Source: Microbacterium sp. SSM24
Lineage (GTDB): Bacteria > Actinomycetota > Actinomycetes > Actinomycetales > Microbacteriaceae
NCBI RefSeq assembly: GCF_025989145.1
Contig: NZ_JAPDNQ010000001.1
Coordinates: 434,001-498,000, forward strand
Length of the DNA: 64,000 bases
Direction of reading: 5' to 3'
Part shown: positions 35,759-42,683 of the stretch, in pieces
Layout: the number at the start of each line of letters is the position of its first letter
Numbering within the stretch: the first letter of the stretch is position 1
Made by a program: the position numbers and the translations under genes
Notes under the pieces: model-generated
The model's database searches: none
Told to the model about the DNA's origin: nothing
What the model saw: the letters and a program-made list of their open reading frames with translations, nothing else

Positions 35759-36796
35759 ATGGCGGGCATCGCCGACGTCGCGCGTGCCGCTGGCGTGTCC
35801 AAGTCGACCGCGAGCCGTGCGCTGACCGGCGCCGGCTATGTCTCCGACGGGACGCGGGCGAAGGTGCAGGATGCCGCGGCCGCTCTCGGCTACGTCCCCA
35901 CCACGAGCGCGGTCAGCCTCGTGACCGGTCGCACGCAGACCATCGGCGTCGTCATGCCGACCTTCGACCGCTGGTTCTTCGCGCACGTTCTCGAGGGCAT
36001 CCAGGACGCGCTGCTGGAGCGCCGCTACGACCTCGCCCTGTACAGCGCTCCCCCGGAGTCGGACGCCAGGCGTGAGATGTTCGAGCACTTCCTCGCCCGC
36101 AAGCGATTCGACGGTCTGATCGCCGTGGGCATCGAGCCGAGTGCGCACGAGCTCGAGCGCCTCGTCGAGTTCGGCAAGCCGGTGGTCAGTGTCGGCGGGT
36201 ACGACGTCGGCACGAATGCCGTCTCGATCGACGACCGCGCCGCCGGTCGCATCGCGACCGAGCACCTCGTGGGGCTCGGGCACCGGTCGATCATCTTCGT
36301 CGGCGGCGATCCCGACGGCCGGCGCACCAGTTACGGCGACCAGCAGCGCCTCGACGGCTACCTCTCCGCGATGAGCGACGCGGGGCTCGCGGCATCCGCT
36401 CTCCACGTCTCCTCCGAAGTGTCGATGCCCGGCGGATACGGGGCGGCCGTCGATCTGCTCGGCGACCGGCGCACGCGCCCGACGGCGATCGTCGGCGTGT
36501 GCGACGAGGTCGCGGTCGGCGCGATCATCGCGGCCCGTCGCCTCGGCATCCGCGTGCCCGACCAGCTCAGCGTCGTCGGCATCGACGACCACGCGTACGC
36601 CGAGATGTTCGCCCTCACGACGCTGCAGCAGAAGCCGCACCAGCAGGGACGCGCGGCCGTGCAGCTGCTGCTGTGGCAGCTGGACGATCCGGATGCCCCG
36701 ACCCACCGCATCTACGAGGCATCGCCTCTCATCGTGCGCAGTTCGACGGCCGCGATCGACGACGAGGCGTCCGCGATCGTCGGCGTCGGCCGCTGA
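35759..36796 (+). CDS. LacI-family transcriptional repressor
   Basis: 345 residues. The helix-turn-helix and hinge helix (IADVARAAGVSKSTASRALTGAGYVSDGTRAKVQDAAAALGYVP) are followed by a periplasmic-binding-protein-like sensor domain. ATG at 35759 with GAGGAGG upstream. Divergent from the sugar importer, whose promoter carries a matching operator, so it is the local repressor relieved by the imported sugar. Confidence 0.9.
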   Translation: MAGIADVARAAGVSKSTASRALTGAGYVSDGTRAKVQDAAAALGYVPTTSAVSLVTGRTQTIGVVMPTFDRWFFAHVLEGIQDALLERRYDLALYSAPPESDARREMFEHFLARKRFDGLIAVGIEPSAHELERLVEFGKPVVSVGGYDVGTNAVSIDDRAAGRIATEHLVGLGHRSIIFVGGDPDGRRTSYGDQQRLDGYLSAMSDAGLAASALHVSSEVSMPGGYGAAVDLLGDRRTRPTAIVGVCDEVAVGAIIAARRLGIRVPDQLSVVGIDDHAYAEMFALTTLQQKPHQQGRAAVQLLLWQLDDPDAPTHRIYEASPLIVRSSTAAIDDEASAIVGVGR

Positions 36797-36821
36797 TCAC
36801 GCTCTCGCGCGAGAACGACGA

Positions 36822-36853
36822 AGGGCCCCGGATGCCGAAGCATCCGAGGCCCT
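36822..36853. terminator. Bidirectional terminator between lacI and rplL
   Basis: AGGGCCCCGGATGC and its near-complement close on a CGAA tetraloop. It ends both the lacI-type gene and the convergent rplJL transcript. Confidence 0.75.
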
Positions 36854-36877
36854 CGCGTACTAGCTGAGCTAGCGGAA

Positions 36878-37261
36878 TTACTTGAGGGTGACCGTAGCGC
36901 CGGCCTCTTCGAGAGCGGCCTTGGCCTTCTCGGCGGCCTCCTTGTTGGCGCCCTCGAGGACGGCCTTGGGGGCACCGTCGACGACGGCCTTGGCCTCGCC
37001 GAGGCCCAGCGAGGTGAGCTCGCGGACCGTCTTGATGACCTGGATCTTCTTGTCGCCGGCAGCCTCGAGGATGACGTCGAACGAGTCCTTCTCCTCCTCG
37101 GCCTCGGCAGCGGCACCCGCGCCACCGGCGCCGGCAACGGCGACGGGAGCAGCAGCGGTGACGTCGAACTTCTCCTCGAACGCCTTCACGAACTCGCTGA
37201 GCTCGACGAGGGTCAGGTCGGCGAACTGCTGAAGCAGTTCCTCAGTGGTGAGCTTCGCCAT
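36878..37261 (-). CDS. rplL: 50S ribosomal protein L7/L12
   Basis: 127 residues: N-terminal dimerisation helices, an Ala-rich hinge ([18 protein letters not shown]) and the C-terminal factor-binding domain ([39 protein letters not shown]). Recruits translation GTPases to the ribosome. 48 bp downstream of rplJ on the same transcript. Confidence 0.97.
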   Translation of the reverse strand: MAKLTTEELLQQFADLTLVELSEFVKAFEEKFDVTAAAPVAVAGAGGAGAAAEAEEEKDSFDVILEAAGDKKIQVIKTVRELTSLGLGEAKAVVDGAPKAVLEGANKEAAEKAKAALEEAGATVTLK

Positions 37262-37309
37262 GATGTGTCTCCTAGATAGATGGGGTTGTGAGAAGAGATC
37301 GCCGGACGC

Positions 37310-37798
37310 TTACGCGGCCTCGGCGGTCTCGAGCTTTTCGCGAAGCGCGTCGATGGTCGCGGCAGCCTTGCCCATCGTCGCCTTCATCATGCCCGCAGCC
37401 TTCGCAAGCAGAACCTCACGGCTCTCGAGCGAGGCGTACTTGTTGACCTCGTCGGCGGTGAGGGAGTTGCCCTCGAAAACGCCGCCCTTGATCACGAGAA
37501 GCGGGTTGGCCTTGGCGAAGTCACGCAGAGCCTTCGCGGTGGCGACGAAGTCGCCGTGCACGAACGCGATGGCCGACGGACCCTTGAGGTCCTCGTCCAG
37601 CGACGTGATCCCCGCGTTGTTCGCGGCGATCTTGGTCAGCGTGTTCTTCACCACGGCGTATTCCGCGTCCTGACGGATGTTGTTGCGCAGCTGCTTGAGC
37701 TGGGCAACCGTCAGACCGCGGTACTCGGTCAGCAGAACGGCGTTCGAGTCCTCGAAGTTCTTCGTGAGCTCGGCAACCGATGCGTCCTTCTGCGCCAT
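37310..37798 (-). CDS. rplJ: 50S ribosomal protein L10
   Basis: 162 residues, with the RNA-binding N-terminal domain ([35 protein letters not shown]) and the C-terminal helix that anchors L7/L12 dimers. ATG at 37796-37798 is chosen because AAGGAG lies 6-7 nt upstream; a GTG two codons earlier is less likely. L10 usually represses its own operon through the leader RNA described next. Confidence 0.97.
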   Translation of the reverse strand: MAQKDASVAELTKNFEDSNAVLLTEYRGLTVAQLKQLRNNIRQDAEYAVVKNTLTKIAANNAGITSLDEDLKGPSAIAFVHGDFVATAKALRDFAKANPLLVIKGGVFEGNSLTADEVNKYASLESREVLLAKAAGMMKATMGKAAATIDALREKLETAEAA

Positions 37799-38013
37799 GG
37801 TCACTCCTTGTGTGTGTGAGACGCTCCGCGGTGGCGGGGCGCCGGCCTCGACGTCGGCTCATCTGCTCTCGTCACGGCAAAGAAAAAAGCTCCGGCGCAA
37901 GCGCACGGAGCAGGATTCGGGAGAATCATTCGTGACACCTGCGCGGGCCCCTGCGATGCAGTGCTTCGATCCCCTGCGCTTGCGCGCGTGGCGATGACCG
38001 GCGGTCTTCGGTT
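37799..38013 (-). promoter_or_regulatory. rplJ leader RNA (L10 leader-like)
   Basis: About 215 nt of untranslated leader precede rplJ. Near its 5' end it contains CCGAAGACCGCCGGTC, close to the AGACCGC(A/C)GGT element I recall from L10 leaders of actinobacteria, and further on several short inverted repeats. Identification rests on position and that motif; a covariance search would settle it. Confidence 0.55.
37883..37912 (-). terminator. Intrinsic terminator / attenuator in the rplJ leader
   Basis: On the minus strand GCTCCG...CGGAGC is followed by TTTTTT, about 85 nt before the rplJ start. It is the only hairpin with a run of six Ts that I found in the window. Placed inside the leader, it is most likely an attenuator; it could also stop transcripts coming from upstream. 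Confidence 0.7.
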
Positions 38014-38019
38014 GCCACG

Positions 38020-38048
38020 AGTCTACGCGATGCCCCGATCCGGGCCAA
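38020..38048 (-). promoter_or_regulatory. rplJL promoter
   Basis: On the minus strand TTGGCC (38043-38048), a 17-bp spacer and TAGACT (38020-38025) form a good sigma-A-type promoter that would start the L10 leader near 38013. The same promoter sequence recurs at 41470-41504, 3.4 kb away. Confidence 0.65.
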
Positions 38049-38055
38049 ATCGGGG
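38021..38055. repeat. Left boundary direct repeat (overlaps the rplJ promoter)
   Basis: 35 bp that match 41470-41504 at 33 positions, same orientation. The core GCCCCGATCCGGGCCAA then AATCGGGGC also forms an 8-bp hairpin. Flanking sequence on either side is unrelated between the two copies. Confidence 0.85.
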
Positions 38056-38069
38056 CGACGGCGCCGGAT

Positions 38070-38174
38070 TCATCGCACGAGGAGGACGATCGCGCCCGCG
38101 AGCAGCCCTAGCCCGAGCAGCCACGGGAGCATGATCCCGAGCACCACGGCGAGCCCGGCGAGGACGGCCATCAT
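38070..38174 (-). CDS. 34-residue single-helix membrane peptide
   Basis: MMAVLAGLAVVLGIMLPWLLGLGLLAGAIVLLVR: almost entirely hydrophobic, one membrane helix ending in a single Arg. Its ATG overlaps the TGA of the upstream gene (ATGA), which argues that it is translated. Too short for most gene finders. Function unknown. Confidence 0.55.
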   Translation of the reverse strand: MMAVLAGLAVVLGIMLPWLLGLGLLAGAIVLLVR

Positions 38175-38554
38175 CGCGTCGACTTGACTTGGTCACGCAG
38201 CTGCAGCAGGGCGCGGAGCTCCGGGGCGTTCTTCTTGGCGACATTCAACGGCTCGAGGTGATGGTCGTCGACGGTCGCGAATCGGTCGCCGTCGATCACG
38301 ATCGACCCTTCCCACACCCCTTCGGCCGCGCGACGTCGTGCCGGTCCGGCGACGACCGCCATTGGCTCGGCAATCAGTTGGCCGTGTGCGGTCGCGTCGC
38401 CGACGACCCCGGCCAGCGCCCGCCGGAGACGGGTGGGCACCGTGTCGAGGTCTCTCGTGACGTGGAGGGTTGTGCTGCCGCGCATGCCGTTGCCGGTGTG
38501 CAGGTCGTCGAGGATGTCCTCGGGACGGGTGTCGAAGTGGCTGTTGACGTGCAC
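38171..38554 (-). CDS. Hypothetical protein of the element
   Basis: About 127 residues if started at GTG 38552-38554; an ATG at 38678 would add 42 residues of less protein-like sequence. Contains HFDTRPEDILDDLHTGNGMRGSTTLHVTRDLDTVPTRLRRALAGVVGD and VWEGSIVIDGDRFATVDDHHLEPLNVAKKNAPELRALLQL. No family recognised. Coupled to the 34-residue membrane peptide. Divergent from the gene at 38642. Confidence 0.5.
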   Translation of the reverse strand: MHVNSHFDTRPEDILDDLHTGNGMRGSTTLHVTRDLDTVPTRLRRALAGVVGDATAHGQLIAEPMAVVAGPARRRAAEGVWEGSIVIDGDRFATVDDHHLEPLNVAKKNAPELRALLQLRDQVKSTR

Positions 38555-38641
38555 CGTCGGCCGTCGACCTGGTGCGCGGTGACCGTTTCCCAGGTGAGGA
38601 CAGGATCGTGCAGAGAAACCCCGTAGCGGGAGGAGTATCGG

Positions 38642-38893
38642 ATGCCACGAGGCGGACGACGATCCGGGGAATTGGACCACCGCGCCTACGCGTACCTCGA
38701 GCGGGGCGTGAAGGAGATCCTCGAGCTCACCTACCTACGCGCGGGCGCCGACCCCGACTGGGAACGCGTCCGCACGAACGGGTGCGACATCACCGACAGC
38801 CCGGAGCTTTGGACCACGTATCAGCGCTCTAGGCGCAAAGCGTTCGAATCTCGCGTGGAGGGGTACCGAGCAGGGGGTCTCTTCACCGGCTAG
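38642..38893 (+). CDS. Hypothetical 83-residue protein
   Basis: MPRGGRRSGELDHRAYAYLERGVKEILELTYLRAGADPDWERVRTNGCDITDSPELWTTYQRSRRKAFESRV...: basic and probably helical. ATG is preceded by GGGAGGAG at ideal spacing, so expression is likely. No family recognised. Followed by two short hairpins. Confidence 0.6.
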   Translation: MPRGGRRSGELDHRAYAYLERGVKEILELTYLRAGADPDWERVRTNGCDITDSPELWTTYQRSRRKAFESRVEGYRAGGLFTG

Positions 38894-38901
38894 GGAATGG
38901 G

Positions 38902-39043
38902 GAGCGCGGGCTTCGCGCTCACTGGTGGCGCCAGTGGCCACAACGCGGGGCCGCCCCTCTCTGCCCCATCACCAATCATCCCGGCAACGATATCCGGGAG
39001 TGGCCGAGGAGTGGTGGGCGCCCAGCAACGGGTGCCCACCACT
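38902..39043. terminator. Cluster of hairpins in the 38894-39145 gap
   Basis: Three inverted repeats end transcripts from both sides: GAGCGCG/CGCGCTC (38902-38920), ACTGG/CCAGT (38921-38935) and AGTGGTGGGC/GCCCACCACT (39010-39043). No gene is seen in the gap. Confidence 0.55.
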
Positions 39044-39145
39044 CGCCGGGGCGGTCGGCCGCGGGCATGGGAACCGACGTCCGACCGGAAAGATCGATCG
39101 CACTTGCTTCGCGAGACCCCGCGAGTGCGCGTGTGACCTGTGAGG

Positions 39146-39634
39146 CTACCCGCCCTGCCCTGGGCCGGCACCGATGACGATCTCTACCCCGGCCGCAGTG
39201 CACGCTGCGGACACGCCAGAGATCGCTGCGGCAACGGCTGTGTCGCGTGGATCGAACGTGCCAGCCGATGCTGCGGCTAGCGTCCTCACTTCGTTGGCAG
39301 CCTCGTAGATCGCGCCTGGCTCAGCGGGCATGAACTGCCACGCCTCACCAATGGCGTTGGTGACCGCCTGGTACTCGTCTGCAGTGATGGCTCCGGAGTC
39401 CAGGTTGAACTCCGCGCGTGAAGCGATGCCGATGAGACTGGCGACCTGACCGCAGGTCAGCTCACCCGATGGCGTCATGTCCGTCGCGGGATCGGTGGTA
39501 GCCTCCGGCGTCAACGACTGGCTCGGCGTCGATGTCGCTACCGTCGGAGCGCACCCCACAAGGGCGGCGACAGCAAGGCATGCGAGCGTGACACTGAGAG
39601 CTCCGCGGCATCGCCGCAGCTTCACCCGGCTCAC
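39146..39634 (-). CDS. Putative lipoprotein
   Basis: 162 residues from GTG at 39632-39634, which overlaps the stop of the preceding gene (GTGA). Signal peptide with basic start, hydrophobic core LSVTLACLAVAALVGC and lipobox Cys. A Thr/Ser/Pro-rich linker then leads to a small helical domain (SGELTCGQVASLIGIASRAEFNLDSGAITADEYQAVTNAIGEAW). No family recognised. Third gene of a coupled three-gene operon in the putative element. A longer upstream extension is unlikely since it overlaps the upstream gene. Confidence 0.65.
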   Translation of the reverse strand: MSRVKLRRCRGALSVTLACLAVAALVGCAPTVATSTPSQSLTPEATTDPATDMTPSGELTCGQVASLIGIASRAEFNLDSGAITADEYQAVTNAIGEAWQFMPAEPGAIYEAANEVRTLAAASAGTFDPRDTAVAAAISGVSAACTAAGVEIVIGAGPGQGG

Positions 39635-40119
39635 AGCGGTGCCGCCGTGTAGTTGTTGTACGAGAGGTTCGCTGTGAACGACAACTGCAAGGAGGAGCTC
39701 GAAGTGAATCGGGAATTCATGTAAAAGGTTCCGCCAGGGATCGCCGAAGAGCCGTTTGGTTTCACGAACGCACGCCACGCGGTGTTCGGCGAACCCTCTG
39801 CCTTTGCAATCTGCACACCGCTTGTGTTCCGTACCCCAAGCACGAGAGACGCGCCGCCGCCGACGGAGGTGATCTGCGTTGACATGAGGTTGCGGGCGTA
39901 GCTGTTCGTTCGCGGTACCCACCATTGCTGTACCTCATTGCCGGCGTGCGTCCCGCGGAGGCTGGCGGTTGCAGCCTGCGATGCGGTCGAGGTTCCCGCG
40001 AAGAGGGCTCCCACAAGCAGGGAAGCCAGGAAAACCCGCGTAGCCAAGGGTCGAACCCCACCGCTCGGGCTTGGCCCTGTCAGCAAGACCGTCCCGCGCT
40101 GAGCGATTGCACCAGTCAT
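39631..40119 (-). CDS. Putative secreted protein
   Basis: 162 residues from ATG at 40117-40119, which shares a base with the TAA of the upstream gene. Signal peptide (VFLASLLVGALFAGTSTASQA) and a Ser/Thr/Asn-rich, probably beta-rich secreted domain (GNEVQQWWVPRTNSYARNLMSTQITSVGGGASLVLGVRNTSGVQIAKAEG). G+C is markedly low for the window. No family recognised. Middle gene of the operon. Confidence 0.65.
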   Translation of the reverse strand: MTGAIAQRGTVLLTGPSPSGGVRPLATRVFLASLLVGALFAGTSTASQAATASLRGTHAGNEVQQWWVPRTNSYARNLMSTQITSVGGGASLVLGVRNTSGVQIAKAEGSPNTAWRAFVKPNGSSAIPGGTFYMNSRFTSSSSLQLSFTANLSYNNYTAAPL

Positions 40120-40772
40120 TACTTCGTCACCTCTCCGGTCAGCGACGCACAGTCCGCCTCGTAAATGAGGGCCACGGCGTCGTCCGCCTCGCGGCCAACT
40201 GATCTGGCCCACTTCGGCGCACCTGCAATGTACAGGTCGAACTCGGCGCGCGAGCTCTCCGGCAATGAGAGTCGGTACTGCTCGTTGACCTTTTCGAAGC
40301 GCGCAGAGTCGATAGGGACCTTCGAGCGCGCAGCCTTGAGCTCAGTGCTGATCCACGAGCAACGCCAAAAGTTCATGACGAAGTGATCCACTAGCGGCGC
40401 CTCGTAGAGGTAGACCATGCCCGGCTCTCCATCGAAGAATGTCGGCGGCGTCGAGGGAAAGTTCATTCCCGGCGGGAGCTCGAGCTTCGAAGCGGCTACG
40501 GCTTTCGCCCATTCTGTCGAAACCTCCTGACGCGTGAGCATCCGCGGCTCTTCCGTGGGAGTTGCGCTCGAGTCCGAAGAGAGCGCGCTCGAGGCGAAGG
40601 CGACACCGGCTGAGCCGAGGCCGAGCCCACTGAGCGCGCAGGCAGTTACGACGCCGATCGCGAACGCTCTGGACCTTCGTCGGGAACGGGGACGGTTGGG
40701 CGAGGGTTGCTCCGAGGCCAATTGACGCTCAACTTTCGGTCCGGGGCCGGACTCTGTCGCCGGCCCGCCCAT
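40119..40772 (-). CDS. Putative membrane-anchored or exported protein
   Basis: 217 residues from ATG at 40770-40772; a TTG at 40856 would add 28 residues. An Arg-rich segment (RPRSRRRSRAFAIG) precedes a hydrophobic stretch (VVTACALSGLGLGSAGVAFASS), then an external domain with MVYLYEAPLVDHFVMNFWRCSWISTELKAARSKVPIDSARF. The Arg run could suggest twin-arginine export, but weakly. First gene of the operon; the next two genes start inside their predecessors' stop codons. Confidence 0.62.
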   Translation of the reverse strand: MGGPATESGPGPKVERQLASEQPSPNRPRSRRRSRAFAIGVVTACALSGLGLGSAGVAFASSALSSDSSATPTEEPRMLTRQEVSTEWAKAVAASKLELPPGMNFPSTPPTFFDGEPGMVYLYEAPLVDHFVMNFWRCSWISTELKAARSKVPIDSARFEKVNEQYRLSLPESSRAEFDLYIAGAPKWARSVGREADDAVALIYEADCASLTGEVTK

Positions 40773-40776
40773 CGAC

Positions 40777-40863
40777 GTGAAGATCAGTGTTCCGAAGCCG
40801 ACGGGTACCGACGCGGATGCGGTCGCCGCTGGCTTTGCGGATGCTCTGTGGGACAAGGTATGA
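40777..40863 (+). CDS. Possible 28-codon leader or gene remnant
   Basis: From GTG 40777 the frame reads VKISVPKPTGTDADAVAAGFADALWDKV and stops at TGA 40861-40863, overlapping the ATG of the next gene (ATGA). The composition looks protein-like, as if it were the end of a longer gene. No ribosome binding site is seen before the GTG. Either a short coupled peptide or a truncated gene. Confidence 0.3.
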   Translation: MKISVPKPTGTDADAVAAGFADALWDKV

Positions 40864-41363
40864 CCATGATTGCGGAGACACCGGCGCCTGCCCGAACGTT
40901 TGCTGCTGCGATCGTCTTCACCGCGTTAGCCGCGATCACCTTGGCACTCGCTTGGCTAGGCGCAACGGGCGAAGTCCCTTGGCGGTACAACGCGGACCAT
41001 CGAGCGCAAATCTGGTGGCAGTACATCACTCTCAGCGTCGTGGCGCTCGGAGCAGTGGGGATGGTCTTGGTGCTGGGCGGACGAGGCAAGGGCCGACTCC
41101 CGTGGCCCCGCACGGCTCGTGCGGTCGGGGTCGGACTCGTCGTGATCTCCCTCCTGTGGGGGGCCGCCATCTTCATGTTCGGTCTCATTGGCGGTGACGC
41201 AGTCGCGGCGTTCGTCATAGCGGCAGCATCGGTCGCGCCGGCTCTGTCAGTCTCACTGGCCACAGTATGGGTCGGATTCTCCAGCCGACGCCTTGGGGCG
41301 ATGCTGATCGCGCTCGGAATTCTGGTCTGCGGTGCGATCGCGATGTCCTTCGCGTTCAATTGA
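40860..41363 (+). CDS. Four-helix membrane protein
   Basis: 167 residues with four hydrophobic segments: FAAAIVFTALAAITLALAWLGA, WWQYITLSVVALGAVGMVLVLGG, VGVGLVVISLLWGAAIFMFGLI and LGAMLIALGILVCGAIAMSFAFN, plus a further weaker one. No catalytic motif, no family recognised. Divergent from the exported-protein operon, so the two may share regulation. Last gene before the right repeat. Confidence 0.6.
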   Translation: MTMIAETPAPARTFAAAIVFTALAAITLALAWLGATGEVPWRYNADHRAQIWWQYITLSVVALGAVGMVLVLGGRGKGRLPWPRTARAVGVGLVVISLLWGAAIFMFGLIGGDAVAAFVIAAASVAPALSVSLATVWVGFSSRRLGAMLIALGILVCGAIAMSFAFN

Positions 41364-41469
41364 TCCGCACGGGACTTCGGCGCGGCGAGGTGGCTCATTC
41401 GTACACGTCAACGGCCACTGATGCGCAATGTGGAGTGGATTTCGGGCTCAGTCGGATAACGATCTCCCG

Positions 41470-41504
41470 GTCTACGCGAAGCCCCGATCCGGGCCAAATC
41501 GAGG
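41470..41504. repeat. Right boundary direct repeat (rplJ promoter copy)
   Basis: Matches 38021-38055 with two differences. On the minus strand it keeps TTGGCC, a 17-bp spacer and TAGACC, so it may still fire into the element. It begins 8 bp after the stop codon of the AlkZ-like gene. Confidence 0.85.
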
Positions 41505-41512
41505 CCGCGCGG

Positions 41513-42589
41513 CTACGCGGTGATGAAGTCGCGGTACCGGTCGAGCGCGGCGGCGACCTCTTCTGCGGTCGCCGCGCCGGCGGTGAAGAGCTCGGGGATG
41601 GGATCGTCGGCGTGACGCCCCACCGCGAGCGAATGGGTCCATACGCCGATGGCCTCTCCGCGCGCGACGATGATCGGCCGCACGATCCCGTTCATGCTCG
41701 GTCCGATCGCCCGCAGGAACTCCGGGGCGCACGGAATCGTCCGGTCGGCATAGGAGAGGTAGTACTCCTCGAACGGCGGCAGCGCGACCACCCCGGGAGC
41801 TGCGGCCGAGCGCCGCGGCGCCGGCGCGGCGACGTATTGGGGCTCAGGGTCGTCGCCGACGAGGGTGAGGCGATCCGATGCCTGTTCGGCGGCGGTGCGC
41901 GAGACTCCGAGCGGGAGCCCCGACCACCAGGAGAAGTCGCGCGCGCCGGCCGGGCCGTGGGAGGCGATGTAGCGGAAGAAGAACTCGGCGAGCGGATCGG
42001 CGGGGGACGCGGCATCCGCTACCCACTCCTCGGCGAGGACGATGTACTGCTCGCGCGTGGGCCCGCTCTCGCGCGGGACGACGGGCCCCTGGCAGACGAC
42101 GACGCGCAGCGAGAGCGCGACGAGCAGGTGATAGCCGCGCTGATGCGCCGTGCTGACGCCGCCGGCGTCGAGCACCGCGAACAGCTCTTTGCGGGTGAGG
42201 CGGTTGCCGCCGGCGAGCGCCGCCCGCGTGAGGACCTCGGCGCGGGCGAGCTCGTCGTCGTCGATCGCCTCGGCCCGCCGGACCGCCGCAGCCTGCCGCG
42301 CCTGCCGCTCCCCCGTGAGCGAGAGCACCCAGGCGAGGTCCCGCGGCGGGATGACATGGATCGTGCCGCGCATCGTCCACGAACGCACGATCTCTCCGCG
42401 GTCGAACGAGGCGTCGACGTCGCGCACGGTGGTGCGCCCACGCGTGCGAGCGGCGAGCGCCCATCGACCGCCCCAGAACTCCTGCCCCTGGGTCGCCAGC
42501 ATGTGCGACGCCGCCTCGGCGACGGACGCGGCGGGCGCGCTCAGCCGATGCGACCTGAGCCTCGCCTCTCGCACGGACGCAGCATCCAT
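41513..42589 (-). CDS. AlkZ-like winged-helix DNA-binding protein (HTH_42)
   Basis: 358 residues of the HTH_42 / AlkZ-YcaQ superfamily: HMLATQGQEFWGGRWALAART with a Q-x-Q pair (Gln34, Gln36), RSWTMRGTIHVIPPRDLAWVL, and ALPPFEEYYLSYADR near the C-terminus. Known members are DNA glycosylases acting on crosslinked or bulky alkylated bases; the Q-x-Q pair fits the AlkZ group. Activity here is inferred. ATG has CATGAT exactly 6 nt upstream, a leaderless start. Its 3' end borders the right repeat of the putative element. Confidence 0.8.
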   Translation of the reverse strand: MDAASVREARLRSHRLSAPAASVAEAASHMLATQGQEFWGGRWALAARTRGRTTVRDVDASFDRGEIVRSWTMRGTIHVIPPRDLAWVLSLTGERQARQAAAVRRAEAIDDDELARAEVLTRAALAGGNRLTRKELFAVLDAGGVSTAHQRGYHLLVALSLRVVVCQGPVVPRESGPTREQYIVLAEEWVADAASPADPLAEFFFRYIASHGPAGARDFSWWSGLPLGVSRTAAEQASDRLTLVGDDPEPQYVAAPAPRRSAAAPGVVALPPFEEYYLSYADRTIPCAPEFLRAIGPSMNGIVRPIIVARGEAIGVWTHSLAVGRHADDPIPELFTAGAATAEEVAAALDRYRDFITA

Positions 42590-42622
42590 GCCCCCATCAT
42601 GCCGCGCGCTCCCGACAGACGT

Positions 42623-42678
42623 CAGTCGCCAAGACACGCCGGCGCATGCCTTCCCCGGCCGGCGTGTCTTGGCGAGTG
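42623..42678. repeat. Palindromic repeat, family A, copy 4
   Basis: Arms CGCCAAGACACGCCGGC (42627-42643) and perfect complement (42658-42674), 14-nt loop, with weaker pairing beyond. It lies between two minus-strand genes, 5 bp before the stop codon of the dehydrogenase gene. Confidence 0.92.
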
Positions 42679-42683
42679 AAGGG

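Larger units (their letters stand above)
38056..41469. mobile_element. Putative 3.4-kb integrated element at the rplJ promoter
   Basis: The segment lies between 35-bp direct repeats. Removing it with one repeat would leave the 41513 gene directly followed by the rplJ promoter and leader. Parts are clearly lower in G+C (about 52-60% around 39660-39780, against about 70% outside). It holds small unknown genes, a coupled exported-protein operon and a membrane protein. No integrase, transposase or replication gene is visible, so it may be a remnant or depend on a recombinase elsewhere. Mechanism is inference. Confidence 0.5.

Noticed and set aside
38013..38060. tRNA gene as the integration target beside the left repeat
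   Set aside because: No cloverleaf or CCA-end pattern; the sequence is better explained as the rplJ promoter and leader.
38056..41469. Integrase, transposase or toxin-antitoxin pair within the element
   Set aside because: Checked every frame by eye for recombinase Tyr/Ser motifs and known toxin families and saw none.
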